Shown piece after piece: positions 1-8,102 of a stretch of DNA of 64,000 nucleotides. The stretch lies in assembly GCF_009801115.1 (NCBI RefSeq), contig NZ_VTOL01000019.1, positions 1-64,000 on the forward strand, written 5' to 3'. The notes beneath the pieces are model-generated. The model was not told the DNA's origin and did not search any database. It worked only from the letters and a program-made list of their open reading frames with translations. The stretch's first letter is position 1. Each line of letters opens with the position of its first letter. The position numbers were made by a program, and so were the translations under genes. This DNA comes from Dyadobacter sp. 3J3. Its GTDB lineage: Bacteria > Bacteroidota > Bacteroidia > Cytophagales > Spirosomataceae.

Positions 1-1
1 T

Positions 2-112
2 GGCAACTTTATAACCAACCTGATATCAGGGTTGATTGCTTATTGTTTCTTTCCCAAAAAGCCTGCCATCAAATTTGAAACAAGTAATACAAATCAAATT
101 ACTCTATTTTAA
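2..112 (+). CDS. C-terminal end of a membrane protein (partial)
   Basis: An open frame enters from the left edge and ends at TAA 110-112. The 36 visible residues have a hydrophobic stretch (NLISGLIAYCFF) followed by a basic, polar tail (PKKPAIKFETSN), which is typical of a last transmembrane helix with a cytoplasmic tail. Nothing identifies the family. The other two forward frames close sooner or look less protein-like, but 110 bases is too little to be certain that this is coding. Confidence 0.4.
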   Translation, partial: GNFITNLISGLIAYCFFPKKPAIKFETSNTNQITLF

Positions 113-167
113 AATCGAACTCAGGTTTATAAAATTATGCTATTTGTCTTAAAACTGAACGATGTTT

Positions 168-542
168 TCAACTTACTTTACTTGAAAATTCACCAAAGTG
201 CCAAAGGATTCCTGACGGATCATGCAAAAAACATTCTCTTCCCCAACCTTCAACCCGTATTGGAGTTAATTTTACTCCCTCGTATTTGCTGCTTAGGTCC
301 ATGGCTGATAAGTCTTCGTAATAACGCGCAACATTGTCGACTTCCATGAAGATCATCGTATTATCGATCCAGTCCTTTACATAGGCGCGCTGAAGATAAA
401 ATGCTAATTGCTCCATTTTAAATACGGAAAGATCTGGCGCTAGAACGCTTTCCTTAAACCCCAAATCACTATAAAAACGCCTTGAAATTTCAAAATCTTT
501 GGCTCCGATGAAAGGCCGTATTGATATGGCACGATGTTCCAT
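168..542 (-). CDS. VOC-superfamily (glyoxalase/bleomycin-resistance-like) protein
   Basis: This 124-residue protein has the length of a single-copy VOC protein. The N-terminus (SIRPFIGAKDFEISRRFYSD) is the usual first beta-alpha unit with the F-Y pair, and the segment LHDPSGILWHFGEF near the C-terminus is the typical DPxGxxW closing strand. VOC proteins often bind a divalent metal and act as lyases, isomerases, dioxygenases or antibiotic-binding proteins; the substrate cannot be read here. The start is ATG at 540-542. It stands alone, facing the left edge, with a long intergenic region upstream. Confidence 0.8.
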   Translation of the reverse strand: MEHRAISIRPFIGAKDFEISRRFYSDLGFKESVLAPDLSVFKMEQLAFYLQRAYVKDWIDNTMIFMEVDNVARYYEDLSAMDLSSKYEGVKLTPIRVEGWGRECFLHDPSGILWHFGEFSSKVS

Positions 543-1157
543 AAGTCTTTGTCGTTTTATTGTGATAAAGAAACAAAGGTAGAAATCCGGGCTCTTTTAA
601 TTGCTTGATTGCAATCAGTTATTTATTTTTTTCTCGTTTAATTTCTATTTGATGTCGGATCCATCCGCAGCCCGGTGTCATATATTCATTTAATAAGCAA
701 GGTGAACTCAGATTTGCGGTGCGCTGTGATACCGTTTAATCACTTTAATTGTTTTACCTAATTAATTATATTTTAAGTGCTTATCTTTCAGCGAATTAAA
801 TATATTATCGTTCGCAGCGGATAAAAACCTACACACTATTATTTTTTTACAAAAGCGTTTTATTTTAGCTTTTCTTTCAAAGTACACACACGCATCTTCA
901 TTTATTGTTTCTATTATTTGATCTGAATTTAGTCAAAAGGTTCTAAAGAACGGATTCAACGTGGCTTCCTTTTTTTGACCAGACAAGCTTGTGCAGTTAT
1001 TAACTGCGTATATTATTATACGTTGTTGTTTTGCGCTGTCTGAAATTTTTTTCTGGTAAAATTCGGGCAGATATTTTAACAATTTAATCTAAACCAAAAT
1101 ACTGACGATTCATTCCCTCTTCTTTTTTGAAAGCCATCCACAATCAGCTCTTAAATT
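543..1157. other. Intergenic region between divergent genes
   Basis: This AT-rich 615-base gap separates the VOC gene (minus) from the large membrane protein (plus), so promoters for both must lie here. I see no convincing ORF, tRNA, long inverted repeat or exact TAnnTTTG promoter close to either start. Confidence 0.5.
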
Positions 1158-4100
1158 ATGGAACGTGACTCCGGACAATTTTCATTATCTAGTTTCTTTT
1201 CATTTGACCGGAAACAGGCTATTGTTTTAAGTACAATACTGTTTATTCTTGTTGCCGGCGCGTTATACTCTTTTGTTTACATTCCCTCTAATCGAAGGAA
1301 TGTTGACGCGCTGCGTTCGCGCGCTTTGCAGAATATCGATAAGAATATTCACAACAAAATCGATAATTCGGTGGTGTTGATGAATGTGATACTGGATGTA
1401 AAGAATAATTCATACCCGGACAGATATTCCTTCCAGGATAAAGATCGATTGCAAACGTATGTAAAATCAATTCCCAGAAAAGATTTTAAACTGGATTCTA
1501 TAAGTAAAACCCCACTTATAGACCCAAATACACAGGATAGTTTACGTCAGGTAAAATTTACTGGAAACAACGTGCAAATTATTTTGCAAAAGCACCTTAT
1601 CAGTTTGAAAATGGATTATTCCTTTCATCAATTTATAAAACCGCTTCTTCCTGACGAAATATTTGATCAGTATTTATTATTAGACACCCGTGGCGAAATT
1701 ATTTACCAAACATTTCCAAGTGGTGTTATTGAGGTTATCAGTGATTCGCTTCTGACAAAACGTACACCGTTTTTACAAAAAAGTGTACGGGATATTAGGC
1801 TCAGTGGTACTGATTATAAAATGTTTCTGCAACAGGTACGGTTAGACTATAATTCTTCGGTGACTATTGCAGGTCTTTTAGAAAAAAACAAGTACCAGCA
1901 TTTAAATACAAGTCTGCCGGAAACACTCGTCCTGTTTATATTTTTTATCGTGATAACCACCATCCTGTCGCTTCCCTGGATAAAACTTTACCACATGGGA
2001 AATAAGGACCGCCTGACAGTTTTTGACGGACTTTTTGCTTTTGTAACATCTATGCTGCTGATGGCATTTCTGGTCTTTGGGTTTGTCAACTACAATGGAT
2101 CCATGCGGCCTGGCGATAATCCATCCACCATTAGTAAAAAGAATCTGGGAGATGGTTTGAAGGCCGCCTTTGAGTTGGAAATTCGATCGGCTTATAAAGC
2201 TTTAATCCAGGTAGACCTCGCACGGAAAAATTTTAAAGTTGAAAGGAATATTTCCAATGTTTCGTCATCAATGGCCTATCAATGGGAGAAAAATGTCGAA
2301 GTAAAGCAAATCGACAAGGCTTTTTGTAAAGAGATACAAGGGAGCCTGGCCGGTATAAATGTAAGTGAAATATTCTGGCTCGATAAAGACGGGGGAGAAG
2401 TACAAAATTTCAATTCAACTGAAAGTGCTCCGGCGGCGAGTTATGCCAACAGAAATTATTTTAAACAGCTTAAATCGAATAAACCATTTTATCTTGATTC
2501 AAAAAAAAGTCAAAAGATTGGTATTGAGCAGGTTATTTCCTGGACTACCGGGAGTTTTATAACCGTTGTATCAATTCCATTACCGGAAAGAGATCACAGC
2601 AGCGCCAGCTACGCTGCTATTGCTTTTAATCCGAAAAGTATGAACAAACCTCTGCTTCCGGCTGGGTTTACTTATGCAATAGTTGATGATGCGGGAAGTG
2701 TGTTATACCACTCCGATCCATCAAAGAATCTGAATGAAAACCTGTTAGATGAATTTTCAGAATCGGATAAACTAAGTAATGCGTTTTTAGATAATGAAGA
2801 AACATCATTTCGGACAAAGTATGGTGGGCATGAATTTGACGTGTATTTAAGTCAATTTACAAATCTGCCATATCATATGGTTATATTCGAAGACAAAGCT
2901 TTTAGCTCGATTCGGGACATCAAGATTTTTATTTTTACGTTTTCATTGCTTCTTCTTTTCTTTACATTTCTGGCGGTTCAGTTTCTGATTGTATATCTGT
3001 TTTTCCAGAGACCTTCGTTTTTTAAAAAACACTATTTTGATATTTCGTGGTTAGGTCCGGACCGTAATCTTAAATACCAATACCTACAGGTGATCGGGTT
3101 TAATTTATTCATTATTATCATTTTATTTTTCGTCTCGTTCATTACAACCTTCTTACAGTTTCTTTTCTTTCTGCTCGTTTCTTCCACAGCGGTAACCATC
3201 TTTTTAAACAAACAATATAAAAAGCGTTACTTCGATATTGACGAAGAGAAATTTATCCAAAAAGAAAAATCGGTCAAGGCGCTATGGATTGTTGTCGTTC
3301 TTGTTAATCTGGCAGCTTTTTTTGCAATTAATTTCTGGTATTTTATTGGTTATGAGGTTTTTATTCTAATTGTTGCTATCGAATATACGCGTTATTTTGG
3401 CGACGATGAAAACGTGGAGATATTGGATTGGGTTGCTTTGAAACTCTCAGTCAGCAACAGTTTTGCACTGATGGTTTTTACCAGGCTAATTATCATCAGC
3501 GCAGTTCCGGTTGTTTTTCTTTTTACCTCAGCGTATAATTATGAATCAAGACTTATAAGTATTGATCGTCATAATCAGTTCATTAAAGACCAGTTGGATT
3601 TAAGCAACGGAAAGAAAACCCCAGTGGAAAATGTAAATATGTTTTATGACGGGATCTGGGTAAGGCATCAAGCGAAGATTGATTTTGAAAGTGTTAAATA
3701 TGACGATTTTACAAAGTGGATATTTCAGCACCTGACATACTATAATGCCTCTGATCCAGCCAAATCTTATCACAAATATCAAAAAGGAGCCATACATCTT
3801 TTTGGCAATGGTATTACTTTGACCAATTACAGCAAACCTGAAGGAGGCAAAATTAAACTGGCCACTGCGGATATTAATTACAAATTTCCCATACGATACG
3901 ATCGTTCCGAAGCCTGGCGGGGCTTCAGTTACTGGTTGTTGGCACTGGGGGCGCTTTCATTATTTTTCTTCCTCTTGCACAGGATCATCAGAAAATTGTT
4001 TGCCCTCAATCTTCCATCACAAACTGGCTGGGATAAGATCGACAACCAATTACTTTTTAATAATAATATGAATTTCAGGCTCTTCATCATTGGTTTGCCT

Positions 4101-5180
4101 GGTTCGTCAATTCTTGATACGGTTAAGAAAAATATCCGGAAAGGGCTTTTGCTCGGTGTAAACGGGGAAGCACTATTTTTTGACCGGAAGGATCCCTGGC
4201 TTAACAATACTTACATTGTTGATATGTTGTTGATTCCTGATAAAGAAGGAGAGACTGACGATCCCGCTTGGAAAGCTGTTACCGACAGAGCATTGAAAGG
4301 CAAATACGCGATGGTTATTATTGACCATTTTGAATATGATTTAAACAACTATAATACCAACAGAATCAAATTAAATTTCCTTGAAGGCCTCAGACAAAGA
4401 AAGGATTGTAAAATTATCATTGTCTCGACCGTTCATCCGGTCAACTTTCTGGATTCATTAAATCAGGACGAAAGCAGAAAACCTTTGGGGGAACGCCAGC
4501 CAGAGCATGATTTAAACAGATGGCATGTGCTGCTTTGTCATTTTAGAATTATGATAAAAAAAATCGTAGCATTCGAGTACCCATTGGATCAGGAAAGCGG
4601 ATGGGAGAAGAGTTTGAAAATTGAGACCAATTATGGTAAATTTTTCCATGAAATGCGTCTGCCCGTAACAAATACGCTAAGCGAATTATCTGAAAAAGAA
4701 CTGCATGGGCTCAAAGGTGATCCCCTGGCTTTTAAACTCGAAATTACGGGCCATTATTATTATATGGGCCTTTGGCAGTCGCTTACCAAGGAAGAGAAAT
4801 TTTTGCTTTATGACCTGGCGGAGGATGGTCTGGTCAATCCTTATGATGATTATAATCTTTCACTGCTGATCAGCAAAGGTTTGATCATTCAGGCAGATAG
4901 CGGTCTGCGTCTTTTCAATAAAGGTTTTAGAAATTTTATACTGACATCCATTGGTGCTACCGAGGCAATGAAAATCCGTAATCAGATCAGAGACAACGGT
5001 ACCTGGAATAGCTTGCGTATTCCGCTGATACTATTGATCGTTGCGGTATTTGCATTTCTTTTTGCCTCGCAGCAAGAGGCTTATGAGACGGTTCTTAAGT
5101 ATCTTTCTGTACTTACGATCTCTGTTCCCGCAGCTTTGAAGTTCTTTTCTATGTTTGAGAAAACACCGAAAAATAATTAG
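1158..5180 (+). CDS. Large multi-pass membrane protein with sensor-like extracellular domains and degenerate NTPase-like domain
   Basis: This 1340-residue protein has no family I can name. A first membrane segment lies at about residues 21-42. An extracytoplasmic domain runs to about 250, two further helices lie at about 252-310, and a second loop at about 330-590 resembles a Cache/PDC sensor (IFWLDKDGGEVQNF, YANRNYFKQL, YAIVDDAGSVLYHSD). Many helices follow, then a soluble part from about residue 960. There the segment LFIIGLPGSS (about 975-985) sits where a P-loop would be but lacks the GK[ST]; YAMVIIDHFEYD (about 1050-1062) resembles a Walker B strand and KIIIVSTVHP a sensor-1 strand. A last hydrophobic helix lies near the C-terminus. 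It may be a membrane signalling protein with an inactive STAND/AAA-like module. The gene is monocistronic with a 298-base gap downstream. Confidence 0.7.
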   Translation: MERDSGQFSLSSFFSFDRKQAIVLSTILFILVAGALYSFVYIPSNRRNVDALRSRALQNIDKNIHNKIDNSVVLMNVILDVKNNSYPDRYSFQDKDRLQTYVKSIPRKDFKLDSISKTPLIDPNTQDSLRQVKFTGNNVQIILQKHLISLKMDYSFHQFIKPLLPDEIFDQYLLLDTRGEIIYQTFPSGVIEVISDSLLTKRTPFLQKSVRDIRLSGTDYKMFLQQVRLDYNSSVTIAGLLEKNKYQHLNTSLPETLVLFIFFIVITTILSLPWIKLYHMGNKDRLTVFDGLFAFVTSMLLMAFLVFGFVNYNGSMRPGDNPSTISKKNLGDGLKAAFELEIRSAYKALIQVDLARKNFKVERNISNVSSSMAYQWEKNVEVKQIDKAFCKEIQGSLAGINVSEIFWLDKDGGEVQNFNSTESAPAASYANRNYFKQLKSNKPFYLDSKKSQKIGIEQVISWTTGSFITVVSIPLPERDHSSASYAAIAFNPKSMNKPLLPAGFTYAIVDDAGSVLYHSDPSKNLNENLLDEFSESDKLSNAFLDNEETSFRTKYGGHEFDVYLSQFTNLPYHMVIFEDKAFSSIRDIKIFIFTFSLLLLFFTFLAVQFLIVYLFFQRPSFFKKHYFDISWLGPDRNLKYQYLQVIGFNLFIIIILFFVSFITTFLQFLFFLLVSSTAVTIFLNKQYKKRYFDIDEEKFIQKEKSVKALWIVVVLVNLAAFFAINFWYFIGYEVFILIVAIEYTRYFGDDENVEILDWVALKLSVSNSFALMVFTRLIIISAVPVVFLFTSAYNYESRLISIDRHNQFIKDQLDLSNGKKTPVENVNMFYDGIWVRHQAKIDFESVKYDDFTKWIFQHLTYYNASDPAKSYHKYQKGAIHLFGNGITLTNYSKPEGGKIKLATADINYKFPIRYDRSEAWRGFSYWLLALGALSLFFFLLHRIIRKLFALNLPSQTGWDKIDNQLLFNNNMNFRLFIIGLPGSSILDTVKKNIRKGLLLGVNGEALFFDRKDPWLNNTYIVDMLLIPDKEGETDDPAWKAVTDRALKGKYAMVIIDHFEYDLNNYNTNRIKLNFLEGLRQRKDCKIIIVSTVHPVNFLDSLNQDESRKPLGERQPEHDLNRWHVLLCHFRIMIKKIVAFEYPLDQESGWEKSLKIETNYGKFFHEMRLPVTNTLSELSEKELHGLKGDPLAFKLEITGHYYYMGLWQSLTKEEKFLLYDLAEDGLVNPYDDYNLSLLISKGLIIQADSGLRLFNKGFRNFILTSIGATEAMKIRNQIRDNGTWNSLRIPLILLIVAVFAFLFASQQEAYETVLKYLSVLTISVPAALKFFSMFEKTPKNN

Positions 5181-5511
5181 GAAAATCTGGTGAATACCGC
5201 TTAATAATAAGTCGAAATTCTTTTAGTTTTTCATTTTAAATTATAAAAAATTATTGTCAAATTTATATAGATAAATCGTTTATCTGACTGTATATCAGGA
5301 TTGCAGGTTCACAATTTTCTTTTGACAGTGTTATTTATCCAAAAAAAGGGAAGAGCTTTTACATGATGGACTGAGTCCACAAATACATGTTTTTTATTTG
5401 TTCAAAAAATAAGTTTCGTATAGCATATAGCGGCTCTTTTCGTAGGGGCTTGAATAATAAAATCCGGTTAAAACAATATTGTTTAAAGTTAAACCCTTAG
5501 AAAATCTGGTT

Positions 5512-5909
5512 ATGTTTGGTTCTGAAACTCTGGAAGTGGCCATTGGGATAATATTTGTCTTTTTGATGGTTAGTATTATTTGCTCCGCAATCCGGGAAGG
5601 TATTGAATCCTGGCTCAAATCACGTGCGGCGAGTCATAGTTATCAGCAGGAGCTAAATTCACTGGCCTTGCCAATTGGCTGGGACAGGGCCGACTTTGGT
5701 TTCCCGTTTACTATAAGAAAAGGATTTGTAAAAGAGGATAACAAATGGGTACCTGTTCATGTGAAGAGGGGATTATGTGTTTTCGCCGGTTTTAGGCGGA
5801 TGATGAAAGTGCGGTTGATAGCTGTGGAATATACGGCCATGATGATAGCGGGACAGAATTATTAACAGCGGATGAAGAGTTACCACAATCAAAAGGAGGG
5901 ATAGCGTAA
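5512..5909 (+). pseudogene. Remnant of a Bacteroidota membrane protein (internally deleted and frameshifted)
   Basis: From ATG 5512 the frame gives a classic amino-terminus (MFGSETLEVAIGIIFVFL with one transmembrane helix, then REGIESWLKSRA). It then jumps abruptly to a segment, ELNSLALPIGWDRADFGF, that in related proteins I recall sits hundreds of residues later, before the terminal helices. The frame used by the original start stops at 5865. A different frame over the same DNA gives TADEELPQSKGGIA and stops at 5907-5909, which reads like the genuine C-terminus. I infer a large internal deletion plus at least one frameshift. The family assignment is from memory of such proteins, not from a search. 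Confidence 0.5.
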
Positions 5910-5914
5910 GATGA

Positions 5915-6286
5915 GTCATCGGAAAAGGCCCGGAGTTTTGTGCAGGACATAAAGAATATGCTTTGCCAAGAGGCCGTAAAACGGATCCCAGTTTGGATAT
6001 GGTCACTTTCAGATCAAAGGTAGCCGAAATTTTAAGCGGGATTGCGCCAGCTGTTATTTTGATTCCTTCAAAATCGGATGACGGCAGAATGACGCTTCGA
6101 AGGGGAGGGCAAGGTATGCCAAGGGAATTAATCATGGAACTTCAAAAAAATCCGGGAATTCCTGCTGATGGTGATTTTGGTCCGAAAACAGAAGCGGCCG
6201 TTCGCGCTTTTCAACGGGAAAATGGTATGGTGCCTGATGGGATTGCAGGTCCTAAAACCTGGTTGGCTTTGAAAGTACCTGTCTGA
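5915..6286 (+). pseudogene. Truncated N-acetylmuramoyl-L-alanine amidase (Amidase_2) C-terminus with peptidoglycan-binding domain
   Basis: The open frame from 5915 to 6286 encodes GHKEYALPRGRKTDPSLDM, which matches the late zinc-histidine and GRKTDP region of phage-type Amidase_2 enzymes. It is followed by a linker and a PG_binding_1 domain (GIPADGDFGPKTEAAVRAFQ, then PDGIAGPKTW). The catalytic first half of the amidase is missing and a stop codon (5912-5914) closes the frame upstream. A fragment EKARSFV in another frame just before suggests a frameshift within a once longer gene. A short peptidoglycan-binding protein could still be translated from ATG 6117, but decay is likelier. Confidence 0.6.
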
Positions 6287-6541
6287 GTTGGTTTTTTTGA
6301 GGGTTGTTTATTTTACAGAAATAGTGAAGTATTTCTGCCGGGTTCCTTGTGCGTATATACATTACAGTTTGTGATTGGCAGACATGATCATGAATTACAA
6401 TTATAAGCTATCGGATATCGGTATACGGCTTCCAGATTCAGGCAATTTGGACATTTACAGAGGATTTGCGACCAAGGGTCGATAGCAAAAGTTCTCTTAC
6501 AATTCATTTCGTAATAAGATTTATTATTTCCAACCATTTGT

Positions 6542-7927
6542 ATGGCAAAGATCAAAATTGAAAAAGAGCAGCGGTTTTATCCGATCGTTTATGTCAGAGG
6601 TTTCACCCCAACTTCTGGTTCCAGAGAAGATGCTTTTTACGATGCCTATTACGGATACAGCGAAACGTCTGTCGAAAAAAGGAACGCGGCTCCTCCAAAT
6701 TTTGCAGAACCTATTATTTTTGAAGGACAGCTCATCAGGCTACTTAAAGAATATGGCTATGTGGATGCGGCCAATGGCGGCCTTGCTCTGGCACTGGCCA
6801 ATAGTTTTGGAAAAAAACAAAACCCTGCCCGAAGTTTATGGATCAGCCGGTTTTACGACCGGGACGTAATTCAGGATAAGGTGCGGCCCATTGAGGAACA
6901 TGCAGAAGATTTGCGAAGCCTGATCTGTGAAAAAATCCCCAAAGAACTCATGGATGCCGGGGTTGATCTTGGTAAAAATAATGGAGATTATAAAGTGATC
7001 ATCATCGCCCATTCCATGGGCGGCCTGGTGAGCAGATGTTTAATACAAAACCTGCTTCCGTCCCAGGGCATTGATCCGCAGCAATGGATTCACAGACTGA
7101 TAACCATTGGTACGCCCCATGGCGGCATAGAGCTTGGCGCTGTGCCCGATTTTCTTGAAGATCTTTTGGCAGGGCAGGCCAATTTACTAAATGGCGCAAT
7201 ATTTAAAGAGACCCGAATGCGACAGTATCTGAAACTGAATGCCGTAAACGGCGGACCCGAACCAGACCTGCAAAGTTTGAACAATACGCTCCCGGAGGGT
7301 AAATGTCTTTGTATTATAGGCAGCGATTACAATAGTTACGGCGCGGTAAGGAAAGCAACGGGCAATCACAGCGATGGATTGGTGAAGCAGGACCGGGCTT
7401 ATATAAAAGGTGCCTATTGGGCCAATGTACACCGTGCGCATTCCGGACGAAAGGGTATTGTGAACAGTTTTGAAACCTATGAAAACCTAAAACGTTTTCT
7501 CTTTGGCAATACAAAAGTCAGGATGTGGCTTGAAGATCTTGACCTCAAAATTAAAGCACCCAACGAGGGCGTTACTGAATTTTTCGATATCGAATTTTCA
7601 TTATCGATCCGCGGAACCGGAATTTATTTACACCAGCGTAAGCAAAATCCCTGTGAAAATGCGTTCAGAAAGACAAGAGATGAATTTCCAGTGAACCAAC
7701 TGCACCTTCACACCGGCTTTCTGGATACTACTCTGAAGCCCGAGGGTGATCCGTTTTCACAATTTCTACTTGCTTTCAAGATTTCACAGCATCAGGTAAA
7801 AAAGGGGTTTTTGTTTGAAACTCAGTTTCCGGAAAGAACCATTTACAGTGAAAGTATGGACATCCGGGTCAACCTGGCCAATATTGCTGTTGCTGGCAAA
7901 TCCATGGTCGATTTCAGAGACAATTGA
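6542..7927 (+). CDS. Alpha/beta-hydrolase lipase/esterase (PGAP1/LCAT-like)
   Basis: This 461-residue serine hydrolase has the nucleophile elbow AHSMGG (Ser158), the GTPHGG oxyanion-side motif (about 190-195) and candidate acid and histidine in SDGLV (Asp278) and NVHRAHSG (His297/His300). This is the layout of PGAP1/LCAT-like and triacylglycerol lipases. There is no signal peptide, so it is cytosolic or exported by another route. Residues beyond about 325 form a beta-rich C-terminal domain that I do not recognise. It starts at ATG 6542 and the stop is followed one base later by the ATG of a 53-residue ORF, suggesting coupled translation. It converges with the DyP cluster and may belong with it functionally (inference). 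Confidence 0.8.
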   Translation: MAKIKIEKEQRFYPIVYVRGFTPTSGSREDAFYDAYYGYSETSVEKRNAAPPNFAEPIIFEGQLIRLLKEYGYVDAANGGLALALANSFGKKQNPARSLWISRFYDRDVIQDKVRPIEEHAEDLRSLICEKIPKELMDAGVDLGKNNGDYKVIIIAHSMGGLVSRCLIQNLLPSQGIDPQQWIHRLITIGTPHGGIELGAVPDFLEDLLAGQANLLNGAIFKETRMRQYLKLNAVNGGPEPDLQSLNNTLPEGKCLCIIGSDYNSYGAVRKATGNHSDGLVKQDRAYIKGAYWANVHRAHSGRKGIVNSFETYENLKRFLFGNTKVRMWLEDLDLKIKAPNEGVTEFFDIEFSLSIRGTGIYLHQRKQNPCENAFRKTRDEFPVNQLHLHTGFLDTTLKPEGDPFSQFLLAFKISQHQVKKGFLFETQFPERTIYSESMDIRVNLANIAVAGKSMVDFRDN

Positions 7928-7928
7928 T

Positions 7929-8090
7929 ATGAATGACACACAAAACTGGATCCCCGCCGATTTGATTGACGGTGTATTCCGTTTTCCATTTCGCCAGGCA
8001 GAAACCATATCCGGTTCGTTGTGCATTCAGGCAACAGAATGGAATGAAGACGGTGCCGTTTTATTCGGCGAGGATGTATCAATGCGCTAA
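7929..8090 (+). CDS. Small hypothetical protein coupled to the lipase
   Basis: This 53-residue ORF begins at ATG 7929, one base after the lipase stop, and ends 12 bases before the convergent DyP gene end. The protein starts MNDTQNWIPADLIDGVFRF, is acidic, and has neither signal peptide nor membrane segment. The same frame is open upstream to 7815, but that part overlaps the lipase and is not expected to be translated. The tight coupling is the main reason to call it; no family is recognised. Confidence 0.45.
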   Translation: MNDTQNWIPADLIDGVFRFPFRQAETISGSLCIQATEWNEDGAVLFGEDVSMR

Positions 8091-8102
8091 ATCCCATCCG
8101 GA

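Noticed and set aside
7815..7928. Extended start for the 53-residue ORF
   Set aside because: It would overlap the lipase C-terminus by 113 bases; the ATG at 7929 directly after the stop is the natural start.
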